From NCBI GenBank assembly GCA_963702705.1, contig CAVPDR010000008.1:1-36144 (forward strand): 36,144 nt of DNA, given 5' to 3'. The notes beneath the pieces are model-generated. The model saw only the letters and a list, made by a program, of their open reading frames with translations. It searched no databases and was not told where the DNA came from. The position numbers and the translations under genes are program-made. The stretch is from VRUE01 sp963702705 (lineage in GTDB: Bacteria; Actinomycetota; Thermoleophilia; Solirubrobacterales; 70-9). Positions 14,310-20,638 of this stretch are shown piece after piece; position 1 is the stretch's first letter; each line of letters starts with the position of its first letter.

Positions 14310-15286
14310 GCGAGTCGACCACCGAGCCCGCGGCGCCCGCCGAGCGCCTGCACGTCACCCGCTCCCGCGCCAAGCCGGGCGGGACCGCGGCCGAGACCGG
14401 CGACACCGTTCCCTTCCGCCGCGCCCGCAAGCCGCCCTGGCTGAAGGTGCCGGCGCCGGGCGGGCCGACCTACCGGCGGCTGAAGTCGATGATCGGCTCC
14501 GACAACCTGCACACGGTCTGCGAGGAGGCGAACTGCCCCAACGTCGGCGAGTGCTGGGAGCGCGGCACGGCCACCTTCATGATCCTCGGCGACGTCTGCA
14601 CCCGCCGCTGCGGCTTCTGCAACGTGAAGACGGGAGTGCCGAGCTGGAACGACCCGCTGGAGCCGCTGCGGGTCGCCAACCAGGTGAAGCGGATGGGCCT
14701 GCGCCACGCCGTCGTCACCTCGGTCGACCGCGACGACCTTCCCGACTACGGGGCGAGTGCCTTCGTCGGCGTGATCCGCTCGATCCGGATGCAGGCGCCG
14801 GGCTGCAAGGTCGAGATGCTCACTCCCGACTTCCGCGGCCAGGAGATGCCGCTGGCGAAGGTGATCCACGAGCGCCCCGACGTCTTCAACCACAACGTCG
14901 AGACGGTGCCGCGGCTCTACCCGGTGGCGCGCCGCGGCTCCAAGTTCCTGCGCTCGGCGCGGGTGCTGAAGATGGCGAAGGAGATGGGCGGCGCCGACGT
15001 CGTCACCAAGTCCGGGCTTATGGTCGGCCTCGGCGAGTCCTTCGAGGAGATGGTCGAGACCTTCGGCCTGCTGCGCGAGCACCGCGTCCAGGTACTGACC
15101 GTCGGCCAGTACCTGCGGCCGACCGAGAACCACCTGCCGGTGGTGCGCTACTGGCACCCGGAGGAGTTCGCGGCGCTGGAGAAGGCCGCGTATGAGCTGG
15201 GCTTCGAGTCGGTCGCGTCGGGGCCCTTGGTTCGGTCCAGCTATCACGCGGACCAGAATTTGCCTGACCGCGCGCTCGCCGGTTAG
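14306..15286 (+). CDS. lipA: Lipoyl synthase (radical SAM)
   Basis: LipA inserts two sulfurs into protein-bound octanoyl chains. The 326-aa product shows both cluster motifs: the auxiliary cluster CEEANCPNVGEC (C72, C77, C83) and the radical SAM cluster CTRRCGFC (C98, C102, C105). It also has the C-terminal RSSYHAD, whose serine ligates the auxiliary cluster. A roughly 50-residue N-terminal extension rich in Arg/Pro/Ala precedes the conserved PPWLKVP. It is translationally coupled to lipB by a 4-nt overlap. The IS110-type element begins shortly after its stop, with the gene end intact. Confidence 0.96.
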   Translation: MSESTTEPAAPAERLHVTRSRAKPGGTAAETGDTVPFRRARKPPWLKVPAPGGPTYRRLKSMIGSDNLHTVCEEANCPNVGECWERGTATFMILGDVCTRRCGFCNVKTGVPSWNDPLEPLRVANQVKRMGLRHAVVTSVDRDDLPDYGASAFVGVIRSIRMQAPGCKVEMLTPDFRGQEMPLAKVIHERPDVFNHNVETVPRLYPVARRGSKFLRSARVLKMAKEMGGADVVTKSGLMVGLGESFEEMVETFGLLREHRVQVLTVGQYLRPTENHLPVVRYWHPEEFAALEKAAYELGFESVASGPLVRSSYHADQNLPDRALAG

Positions 15287-15484
15287 CTTTCCCCCACCGA
15301 GTCAAGGGAAGAGACAGGCAGGACCGGCCAGGCCGACGCTGTCGGCCGCAAATTGCGAGAAGAGCGCCGGACTCGGCAAGGCCACCGAACCGGCAGGCTG
15401 ATCAGTCGCCGTCGGGCGGCAGGCTTTCGTTTGCGCCGTGAGAAAGGCGGCCGGCGCGAGCGGGCGGCAAGCTAAGGTGCGCCG
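15287..15484 (-). other. Non-coding 3' flank of the IS110-type transposase, candidate bridge-RNA region
   Basis: These 198 bp separate the lipA stop and the transposase stop and hold no convincing ORF. They contain a perfect hairpin GGCCGAC/GTCGGCC with a 3-nt loop at 15331-15347 and several further GC-rich stem candidates. IS110-family elements encode a guide (bridge) RNA in a non-coding end. Only about 80 bp lies upstream of the transposase here, so the longer downstream flank is the more likely place, as in the IS1111 subgroup. This is inference; the element boundary is not visible. Confidence 0.35.
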
Positions 15485-16820
15485 TCATGCGGCATAGCCG
15501 GAAACGCCGTCACCGCTCGCGCCATGCCTCATCCGAACATAGCGCTCTTCGTCGAAGGGCTTCTGTGTTTGCAGCAGGGCAAAGCAAAGCCGGCAGGCGT
15601 GCCGAGCCAGTGCGACCCGGGCCTGGATCGGCGCCATGCCACGATCGCGCAGCTGCCGGTCTCTTGATCTGAAGGCCGCGCAGCTTTGCGAGAGGCCCCA
15701 GGCAATACCCATCAGCGCATCGCGGAACTCGGCCAGCCCCGCGCGTGAGATACGCCCTCGACGTCGCAGGGTCGCCGACTCATAGGTCGCCGGCGCCAGT
15801 CCCGTTGCCGAGTAGAGATGCTCGGCCGAAGGGAAGCGCTCGATCGGCAAGGCGTGGGCAGAGAAGGCAGCAGCCCGAGTCCGGGCGACTCCCGGCAGCG
15901 AGGTCAGGACACCTCCCGCGGTGGCGGCCAACAACTCGGCGATCTGCTCGTCGGTCGCTTCGATGTCGCGCTGGAGCAAGCGCCAGCGCTCCAGGTCGCC
16001 GCGCAGGCGCGCGGCCCGCAGCTCGGCGTCGGGCGGCGGCGGCAAGAGGGCTCGCCACCGCGCCGACCAGTAGCTCGCATTCGCTTTGGTGAAGCGCCCC
16101 GGGGCGCGGGAGATCAGCGAGCGAGGCGCCGGGGCACGCCCAGCGAACTCGACCGCGCAGGCCAAGACCGCCTGGCCCGAGGTGTCCTCGAGCTTGAGCG
16201 CCCGGCCGTGACCGCTCGGCGCCGAGAGCCCCGGGCAAAGGGCATTCAGCTGGTCGTGGAGGCGCTGCTGGGCGCTCTTGCGGGTCTCGACCAAAGCCCG
16301 GCGATGACGCACCGCGCCAAGCATTGCTGCGACCGTCTCGCCCTCGGGTGGTCGGCCAAGCCCCTGGCGGGCAAGGGTGATCAGTGCGGCGCAGTCGCGA
16401 TCGTCGGTCTTGGTGCGCCGCGATCCCAGGCCGGCACGGGCGGCTTGGGTCTCAGAAGGCGCAAAGAGCCGAAGCGATCCGGCAAAGCGGCGTTCGAGCT
16501 CTGCCACCCAAGCGTGATGGAGGGACCCGGTTGCCTCTACTGCGATTATCGGCCGCCCCTTGCTGCCGGCGGCGCCAACCAGGCGCTGCAGCTCGTCGAC
16601 TCCAGCACGGAGAGTCGGCAGGCTCACCGGTTCTCCGATCACCCCTCGCTCTCCCGTGGCCAGCATCACGCGGTTGGCGACCTTCCCGCAATCGATTGCG
16701 ACCACCAAGGTCTTTGCAGGAAGCTCTCTGCCGACCAGGTGCCTCATGAACAACCTCCCTTTCTAGGAAAAGAGAAACCCTCTCCTAGGCAGAGTGGGAT
16801 CCTCAGACAGGCGGTTGCTC
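15300..16820 (-). mobile_element. IS110-family insertion sequence (ends approximate)
   Basis: A complete DEDD transposase gene sits in the intergenic gap between lipA and the RiPP locus; neither neighbour is truncated. No clear terminal inverted repeats or target duplications are seen, which is normal for IS110 elements. A short hairpin (16765-16790, CTAGG...CCTAG) sits just upstream of the transposase start. The coordinates given are outer limits, not mapped ends. Confidence 0.6.
15485..16747 (-). CDS. IS110-family DEDD transposase/recombinase
   Basis: The 420-aa product has an N-terminal RuvC-like DEDD domain: D19 in VVAIDCGK, E71 in IIAVEATGS, and the D-D-R-D cluster at 115-118 in RTKTDDRDCAALI. 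A C-terminal Transposase_20 domain follows (LTSLPGVARTRAAAFSAH, LYSATGLAPATYES, RRRGRISRAGLAEFRDAL) with a later Ser/Thr-rich catalytic region. All expected acidic residues are present, so it may be active. The start is ATG 16747, 6 nt after GGGAGG; a TTG two codons upstream would overlap that site. Confidence 0.93.
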   Translation of the reverse strand: MRHLVGRELPAKTLVVAIDCGKVANRVMLATGERGVIGEPVSLPTLRAGVDELQRLVGAAGSKGRPIIAVEATGSLHHAWVAELERRFAGSLRLFAPSETQAARAGLGSRRTKTDDRDCAALITLARQGLGRPPEGETVAAMLGAVRHRRALVETRKSAQQRLHDQLNALCPGLSAPSGHGRALKLEDTSGQAVLACAVEFAGRAPAPRSLISRAPGRFTKANASYWSARWRALLPPPPDAELRAARLRGDLERWRLLQRDIEATDEQIAELLAATAGGVLTSLPGVARTRAAAFSAHALPIERFPSAEHLYSATGLAPATYESATLRRRGRISRAGLAEFRDALMGIAWGLSQSCAAFRSRDRQLRDRGMAPIQARVALARHACRLCFALLQTQKPFDEERYVRMRHGASGDGVSGYAA

Positions 16821-16828
16821 AGGAGCTA

Positions 16829-17119
16829 TCAGCCGGAGACTGCCAGCAATTCGCGGCGGGTCATCTCGCGGGCGAAAGCGACGACGTCGTCGAGGGCGCG
16901 GCCCTCGTCGATCTCGAAGCGCTCGGCGAGGCCGCGGGCAAGCTTGCCCACCGGCTGCGGCTGCTCCAGCTGCTCCCAGATCCAGGCGCCGGTCGAGTTG
17001 AGCCGCAGGGCGATGCCGGCGTCGACGTCGAGTAGCACCGTCTCCTCGGGCAGGTCGCCGTGGACGGCGCGCTCGGTGCGCCGCAGCGTCGTCTCGGTCT
17101 CTATCGGTGCTCCTTCCAC
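16829..17119 (-). CDS. PqqD-like RiPP recognition element protein
   Basis: This 96-aa stand-alone protein matches the PqqD fold: strands around VLLDVDAGIALRLNSTGAWIW, then helices EQLEQPQPVGKLARGLAERF and ALDDVVAFAREMTRREL. PqqD-like proteins bind the leader of a ribosomal peptide and hand it to a modifying enzyme. It is divergent from the HprK-like gene and two precursor genes, with overlapping -10 boxes. The start is GTG 17119, placed 7 nt after TAGGGT on its own strand (leaderless type). A second PqqD-like domain is fused to the radical SAM protein of the same locus, so the role of this separate copy (kinase partner or second recognition step) is open. Confidence 0.85.
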   Translation of the reverse strand: MEGAPIETETTLRRTERAVHGDLPEETVLLDVDAGIALRLNSTGAWIWEQLEQPQPVGKLARGLAERFEIDEGRALDDVVAFAREMTRRELLAVSG

Positions 17120-17139
17120 GATCCATACCCTATGACCCG
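17120..17139. promoter_or_regulatory. Overlapping divergent -10 boxes of the RiPP locus
   Basis: Bases 17126-17132 read TACCCTA. On the plus strand TACCCT (17126-17131) ends 8 nt before the HprK-like ATG at 17140. On the minus strand TAGGGT (17132-17127) ends 7 nt before the PqqD GTG at 17119. Both spacings fit leaderless transcription, so one short duplex would serve both directions. No convincing -35 boxes are seen. Based on pattern only. Confidence 0.45.
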
Positions 17140-18012
17140 ATGGGGAGCCTCTACGGATTCGAAGTTAAGAGCGATCTCCCCCTGGGCAGGCTCAACGCGG
17201 CGACCGGGACCCGCGGAGAGCTGAAGGTCGAGGCGGCGGCCGAGCCGCTTCGCGCCCCGGCGCGGGAGCCGACGGGGACGTTGATCGACGAAGAGGGGCG
17301 CTGCTGGTACGCCTCCTATGAGCTGGAGCAGGGTCGTTGCCTGCTCCAGCTGCCGCCGGCGGTTAGCTTCCTGCTGGAGCCGGCGACGGGCCGGGTCGTG
17401 GTCGACAGCCGGGGCGAGGACGGCGAGCTGCTCGAGCATCGCATCGCCTCCTCGGCGATCTGCACGCTGCTGGCGTTGCGGGGGGACCTCGTCCTGCACG
17501 CCTCAGCGGTCGAGGTGGAGGGGCGGGCCGTGCTCTTCTGCGGGCCGACCCTACGCGGCAAGTCGACCCTGGCGCGGGCGCTGGGCGAGGCCGGCTGCCG
17601 CTTGCTCGGCGAGGACGGGATCGCGATCGGCCTCGACGGGGAGCGGGCGATCGCCTTCCCCGGCGCGCGCGGCGTGCGCGTGCGCAGCCGCGACGGCGAC
17701 GGGCGCGGGCGCACCGACCTCGTCGCCGATCCCGGTGGCGGGGAGCCGGCGCCCTGCCCGGTCGGGGCGGTGGTGCTGCTCGGCGGGCGCGGCGCGGCGC
17801 TCGAGGTCGAGCCGCTCGAGCGGGCGCGGGCGCTCGCCCTGCTCACCCCCAACCTGATCCACAGCGGCGGCCGGGCCTCGATCGGCCTCGCCTTCTCGCG
17901 GCTGGCAACGCTGCTCAGCTCGGTCCCTGCCTTCAGTGCCTCGCTCCCCGACGATCTCGCGGCGCTGCCGGCGACCGCTCAAGACTTCCTCGCTTTGATT
18001 GCAATTTCGTGA
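17140..18012 (+). CDS. HprK-like kinase of RiPP-cluster type
   Basis: The 290-aa product has the layout of HPr kinase-like proteins found with PqqD-like genes: an N-terminal alpha/beta domain, LVLHASAVEVEGRAVLFCG, then a Walker A P-loop GPTLRGKST (about residues 135-143), LLGEDGIAI in the place of the usual SDD-type acidic motif, and a helical C-terminus. Related kinases in lasso-peptide clusters phosphorylate a serine of the precursor; the target here could be one of the two adjacent Ser/Thr-containing peptides. It has no phosphotransferase-system neighbours, so a true HPr kinase role is unlikely. The start is ATG 17140, 8 nt after TACCCT; a GTG at 17107 is an alternative. Confidence 0.8.
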   Translation: MGSLYGFEVKSDLPLGRLNAATGTRGELKVEAAAEPLRAPAREPTGTLIDEEGRCWYASYELEQGRCLLQLPPAVSFLLEPATGRVVVDSRGEDGELLEHRIASSAICTLLALRGDLVLHASAVEVEGRAVLFCGPTLRGKSTLARALGEAGCRLLGEDGIAIGLDGERAIAFPGARGVRVRSRDGDGRGRTDLVADPGGGEPAPCPVGAVVLLGGRGAALEVEPLERARALALLTPNLIHSGGRASIGLAFSRLATLLSSVPAFSASLPDDLAALPATAQDFLALIAIS

Positions 18013-18052
18013 CAGACTCCGATTAGGGTTTCGACCGACCACGGGAGGAAAG

Positions 18053-18157
18053 ATGAGCGAGCAGCAGCCGGCGCCTTACGAGGCGCCCAGTGTGGAGGAG
18101 ATCGACACCAACGGCTACCCGATCAGCACCGCAGCGGGCGGCAGCCAGATTGGTTAG
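18053..18157 (+). CDS. Putative RiPP precursor peptide 1 (34 aa)
   Basis: A short ORF with an excellent ribosome binding site (GGGAGG, 4 nt before ATG 18053). The peptide begins MSEQQPAPYEAPSVEEIDTN and ends with a Ser/Thr/Gly-rich tail, STAAGGSQIG. The middle, PYExPSVEE(I/V)xTxGxPIxT, is shared with the next small ORF. It resembles the YxxP...E...G leader read by PqqD-like recognition proteins in lasso-peptide systems. The conserved part would be leader and the variable last 10-12 residues core. It lies between the kinase and the second precursor gene. It is too short to be found by ordinary gene calling. Confidence 0.8.
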   Translation: MSEQQPAPYEAPSVEEIDTNGYPISTAAGGSQIG

Positions 18158-18167
18158 GGATCGCGCG

Positions 18168-18269
18168 ATGGCCGATCAATCCAACCCGTACGAGCCGCCG
18201 AGCGTCGAGGAGGTCGAGACCGACGGCAAGCCGATTGCCACCAGTCCCGGCACTGGCAGTCTCTCGTAG
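18168..18269 (+). CDS. Putative RiPP precursor peptide 2 (33 aa)
   Basis: A paralogue of the preceding ORF, starting 10 nt after its stop, with AGGGA 7 nt before ATG 18168. The peptide begins MADQSNPYEPPSVEEVETDG and ends KPIATSPGTGSLS. The substitutions relative to peptide 1 are conservative in the leader (I/V, D/E, N/D) and free in the tail, as expected for precursor paralogues under recognition constraint. There are no Cys residues; Ser and Thr are the candidate sites for a kinase. Its last 35 bases overlap the only standard start codon available to the radical SAM gene. Confidence 0.8.
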   Translation: MADQSNPYEPPSVEEVETDGKPIATSPGTGSLS

Positions 18270-19818
18270 GCGGCGCGAACAGAGCTTCACCTGGGGTCGG
18301 CTGCTGTGGCGGCTTGGCCGCCGGCCCCCGCGCTCGCTGACCGAGCCGCCCGAGCGGCCGGTCGGGGCGAAGCTGGAGATCACCTATGCCTGCAACCTTC
18401 GCTGCGGCTTCTGCTACACCGACTCGCCGCGGCACACTCTGCAGCGCACGCCTGAGCTGAGCGACGCCGAGTGGCTCGAGGTGGTGCGCCAGGCGCTCGA
18501 CCTCGGCATCGTCGAGGCAGTCGTAACCGGTGGCGAGCCCTTTCTGCGCAAGGAGCTGACCCTGGAGGTGATCGAGGCGCTGGCCGCGGCCGGCGTCGGC
18601 GTCACCCTCAACACCAACGGCTGGTTCGTCGACGAGGAGGTGGCGGGGCGGCTCGGGGCGCTGCGCGGCGTCACCGCCCACGTCTCGCTCGACGGGGCGC
18701 GGGCCGGGTTGCACGACGGCTCGCGCGGCGTGCCGGGCAGTTGGCGGCGGGCGATCGACGGCATCGACCGCCTGCTCGGGGCGGGCGTCGGCGTCTGCGT
18801 CGTGCACGTGGTGACACCCGCCAACGCCGCGGCCGTTTCCGACTTCCTCGAGCAGATGTGGGCCCTGGGTGTGCCCTGGGTGAGAGTGACGCCGGTGATA
18901 GTGACCGGCGCCGCCGCGCGCGGCGGTGACTGGCAGGTCTCGCACAAGGCGCTGGAGGAGACGATCGGCGAGTTCCGCCGGCGGCACGGCGACGCGATGC
19001 GGATCGCGCTGCAGCCGGGAACGGGGGGCATCGTCAGCCTGCAGGGGCGCGAGGCGCCGGGCAGCTTCCTGGTCCGGCCCAACGGCGACGTGCGGCCGGA
19101 CTCGATGCGACCGTTCAGCTTCGGCAACGCGACGAGGGACGGAGTCGAGGCGTGCTGGGTGGCGATCCGGGCCGGTTGGGACGACGAGCGGATCAATCGT
19201 TGGGCGGAGGCGATGAAGGGGCCGGAGGATCTGGCGAAGTCGGATTTGATCGCGTACCTCGACGACGAGGTGCCAGTTGCCGGTGGTCCCCCAACGGGGG
19301 GGCTGTCGGGCCCGCCTCGGCGGAACAACAGGGGAGGTTCCGGCGAGTCGGGCCCGACAGCCTTTTCAGGGACGGACAACGGCCATGGGAGAGGAGGCCG
19401 CAGTGCACCAGTTCCCGCTCCGACGGCACCGAAACCAGTTGACCCCGCCGTGGAGCTTGAGCAAGCCAAGGAGAAGGTGCGGGAGCTGGCGGCGGCGCGG
19501 CGGTACCGGCATGCGCCGCTGCGCTGGAGCGGCAGCCCGCGGCAGCGCTTCGTGCGGCTGGCCGGCGACGGGACATACCTGCGGCTGAACGAGTCCGGCG
19601 GCGTGGTGATGGACGCACTCGACGGCGGCAGCCTCGCCGATGCCGCCGGCGCCCTGCGCGAGCGCTACGGGATCGACCAGGAGCGAGCCCACCGCGACGC
19701 GGTCAGAGCGACGAGGGACCTGCTCCAGCGACGCGTGGTGATGCCTGCCTCAGCCAGCGAGCCGTTCCCCACCGAGCCGGGGACGACGGACCTGCCTGGC
19801 TCCGAGCCGACCGGCTAG
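18235..19818 (+). CDS. Radical SAM RiPP-modifying enzyme with C-terminal PqqD-like domain
   Basis: A 527-aa protein. The radical SAM core has the cluster motif CNLRCGFC (C53, C57, C60) and VTGGEPFLRKE. The following SPASM/twitch-like part (SFLVRPNGDVRPDSMRPFSFGN) lacks the cysteines that normally hold auxiliary clusters. Residues from about 355 to 385 come from a palindromic element in a Gly/Ser/Pro linker. The C-terminus (FVRLAGDGTYLRLNESGGVV, LADAAGALRERYG) is a PqqD-like recognition domain, so leader binding and chemistry are in one chain. The only standard in-frame start is TTG 18235, inside precursor 2 in another frame; a non-standard CTG start downstream is possible. The reaction is unknown. 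Confidence 0.85.
   Translation: MPPVPALAVSRRRREQSFTWGRLLWRLGRRPPRSLTEPPERPVGAKLEITYACNLRCGFCYTDSPRHTLQRTPELSDAEWLEVVRQALDLGIVEAVVTGGEPFLRKELTLEVIEALAAAGVGVTLNTNGWFVDEEVAGRLGALRGVTAHVSLDGARAGLHDGSRGVPGSWRRAIDGIDRLLGAGVGVCVVHVVTPANAAAVSDFLEQMWALGVPWVRVTPVIVTGAAARGGDWQVSHKALEETIGEFRRRHGDAMRIALQPGTGGIVSLQGREAPGSFLVRPNGDVRPDSMRPFSFGNATRDGVEACWVAIRAGWDDERINRWAEAMKGPEDLAKSDLIAYLDDEVPVAGGPPTGGLSGPPRRNNRGGSGESGPTAFSGTDNGHGRGGRSAPVPAPTAPKPVDPAVELEQAKEKVRELAAARRYRHAPLRWSGSPRQRFVRLAGDGTYLRLNESGGVVMDALDGGSLADAAGALRERYGIDQERAHRDAVRATRDLLQRRVVMPASASEPFPTEPGTTDLPGSEPTG
19301..19362. repeat. Palindromic element inside the radical SAM gene linker
   Basis: The 26-nt arms, beginning GGCTGTCGGGCCCG and ending CGGGCCCGACAGCC, match in 24 of 26 positions around a 10-nt loop; the outer 14 bp are perfect. 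A smaller C5/G5 hairpin lies just before it. It encodes Gly/Pro/Ser/Arg-rich residues between the SPASM-like region and the PqqD-like domain. Its sequence differs from the 87-bp element, but the setting is the same. Confidence 0.8.
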
Positions 19819-19962
19819 CGGTCGAAACCTGGCCGTGCGCAAGCTATGCGCTACTTGCTCGGAGTCGGCCGCGGCGACGATCCGCCACGGCCCTCCTCGA
19901 TGCCAATTGACGTCGAGGGCGTTTTGATCTGGTCTGGAGGTAGTGGCTTAGGTGCCATGACC

Positions 19963-20472
19963 TCAGTGTACCGCCAGGGCAGCCAGCCACGCGAGGGTCT
20001 GTACGACCATAAGCACGCCCAGTGCGCCCGACAGTTGCGACATTCGCCGCACCTTCACCGCGTTCTTCTCGCGCAGCGCCTGGTATCCGTAGCCCGCTTC
20101 TGCCAGCCAGCCGAGTGTGTCCGCCGCCGCTTCGCGCGCAGCTTGTTCGTAGAGCTCGTCGTATAGCTCCTGTGCATCGATTGCGAACTTCAGCTTCCAG
20201 GGGACAAGCAAGATCGCGGCGGCGACAAGGCCGAGAACGAGCACTGCCAGTGCGATCCAGCCCCACGCGTGCAGCCCGTAAGCCCGCACCGTCGTGGCAC
20301 CCAGGAACGACGCCACAAGCGCGTGCGCGGCGAGAAGCGTTCCGGTTCGCTGCCGCATCCCCGCGACGAGCGACTCTTGGTCGGCCAACGCAGACCGACC
20401 AGCTTCATAGGTGATCTCCTCCAGTGTCGGCACGCGGCCACGGTAGAAGTCCAACCGGACAATCCTGCCCAC
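19963..20472 (-). CDS. Small helical membrane protein, unknown function
   Basis: The 169-aa product has a charged N-terminus (RIVRLDFYRGRVPTLEE), a first pair of hydrophobic segments (LLAAHALVASFLGATTV and WIALAVLVLGLVAAAILLVP), a roughly 60-residue charged helical stretch (AQELYDELYEQAAREAAADT, EAGYGYQALREKNAVKVRR) and a final hydrophobic segment (LSGALGVLMVVQTLAWLAAL). The layout is reminiscent of small two- or three-helix membrane proteins that act as effectors in nucleotide-signalling defence systems, but no cyclase is nearby and I cannot assign it. The start is GTG 20472. Confidence 0.65.
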   Translation of the reverse strand: MGRIVRLDFYRGRVPTLEEITYEAGRSALADQESLVAGMRQRTGTLLAAHALVASFLGATTVRAYGLHAWGWIALAVLVLGLVAAAILLVPWKLKFAIDAQELYDELYEQAAREAAADTLGWLAEAGYGYQALREKNAVKVRRMSQLSGALGVLMVVQTLAWLAALAVH

Positions 20473-20517
20473 CTAGCGCGTCAGTGCACCCGTGTTTTGC
20501 GCACGGACAAAGTTCAG

Positions 20518-20590
20518 TGGAGCCAGCCGGAATCGAACCGGCGACCTTTCGGATGCAAACCGAACGCTCTGCCAGCTGAGCTATGGCCCC
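20518..20590 (-). tRNA. tRNA-Ala (anticodon UGC)
   Basis: On the minus strand the acceptor GGGGCCA pairs with TGGCTCC (one G-T), the D-arm is AGCTCAGCTGGCAGAGC, and the anticodon stem TTCGG/CCGAA holds the loop TTTGCAT with anticodon TGC. The T-arm has GGTTCGATTCC. The discriminator is A and CCA is not encoded. Confidence 0.95.
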
Positions 20591-20638
20591 GTACTGGAAG
20601 TGTAGGCGGACCCGGCCGAGAACCGAGGGCCCGGCCGC

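Noticed and set aside
17140..18012. True HPr kinase/phosphorylase
   Set aside because: No PTS genes nearby, the acidic motif is altered, and the context is a RiPP locus.
16829..19818. Classical lasso-peptide cluster
   Set aside because: The leader motif is similar, but there is no transglutaminase-like protease or asparagine synthetase-like cyclase; a radical SAM enzyme is present instead.
20487..20508. Hairpin CCGTG/CACGG after tRNA-Ala(UGC)
   Set aside because: Five base pairs without a U-tract; likely chance at this GC content.
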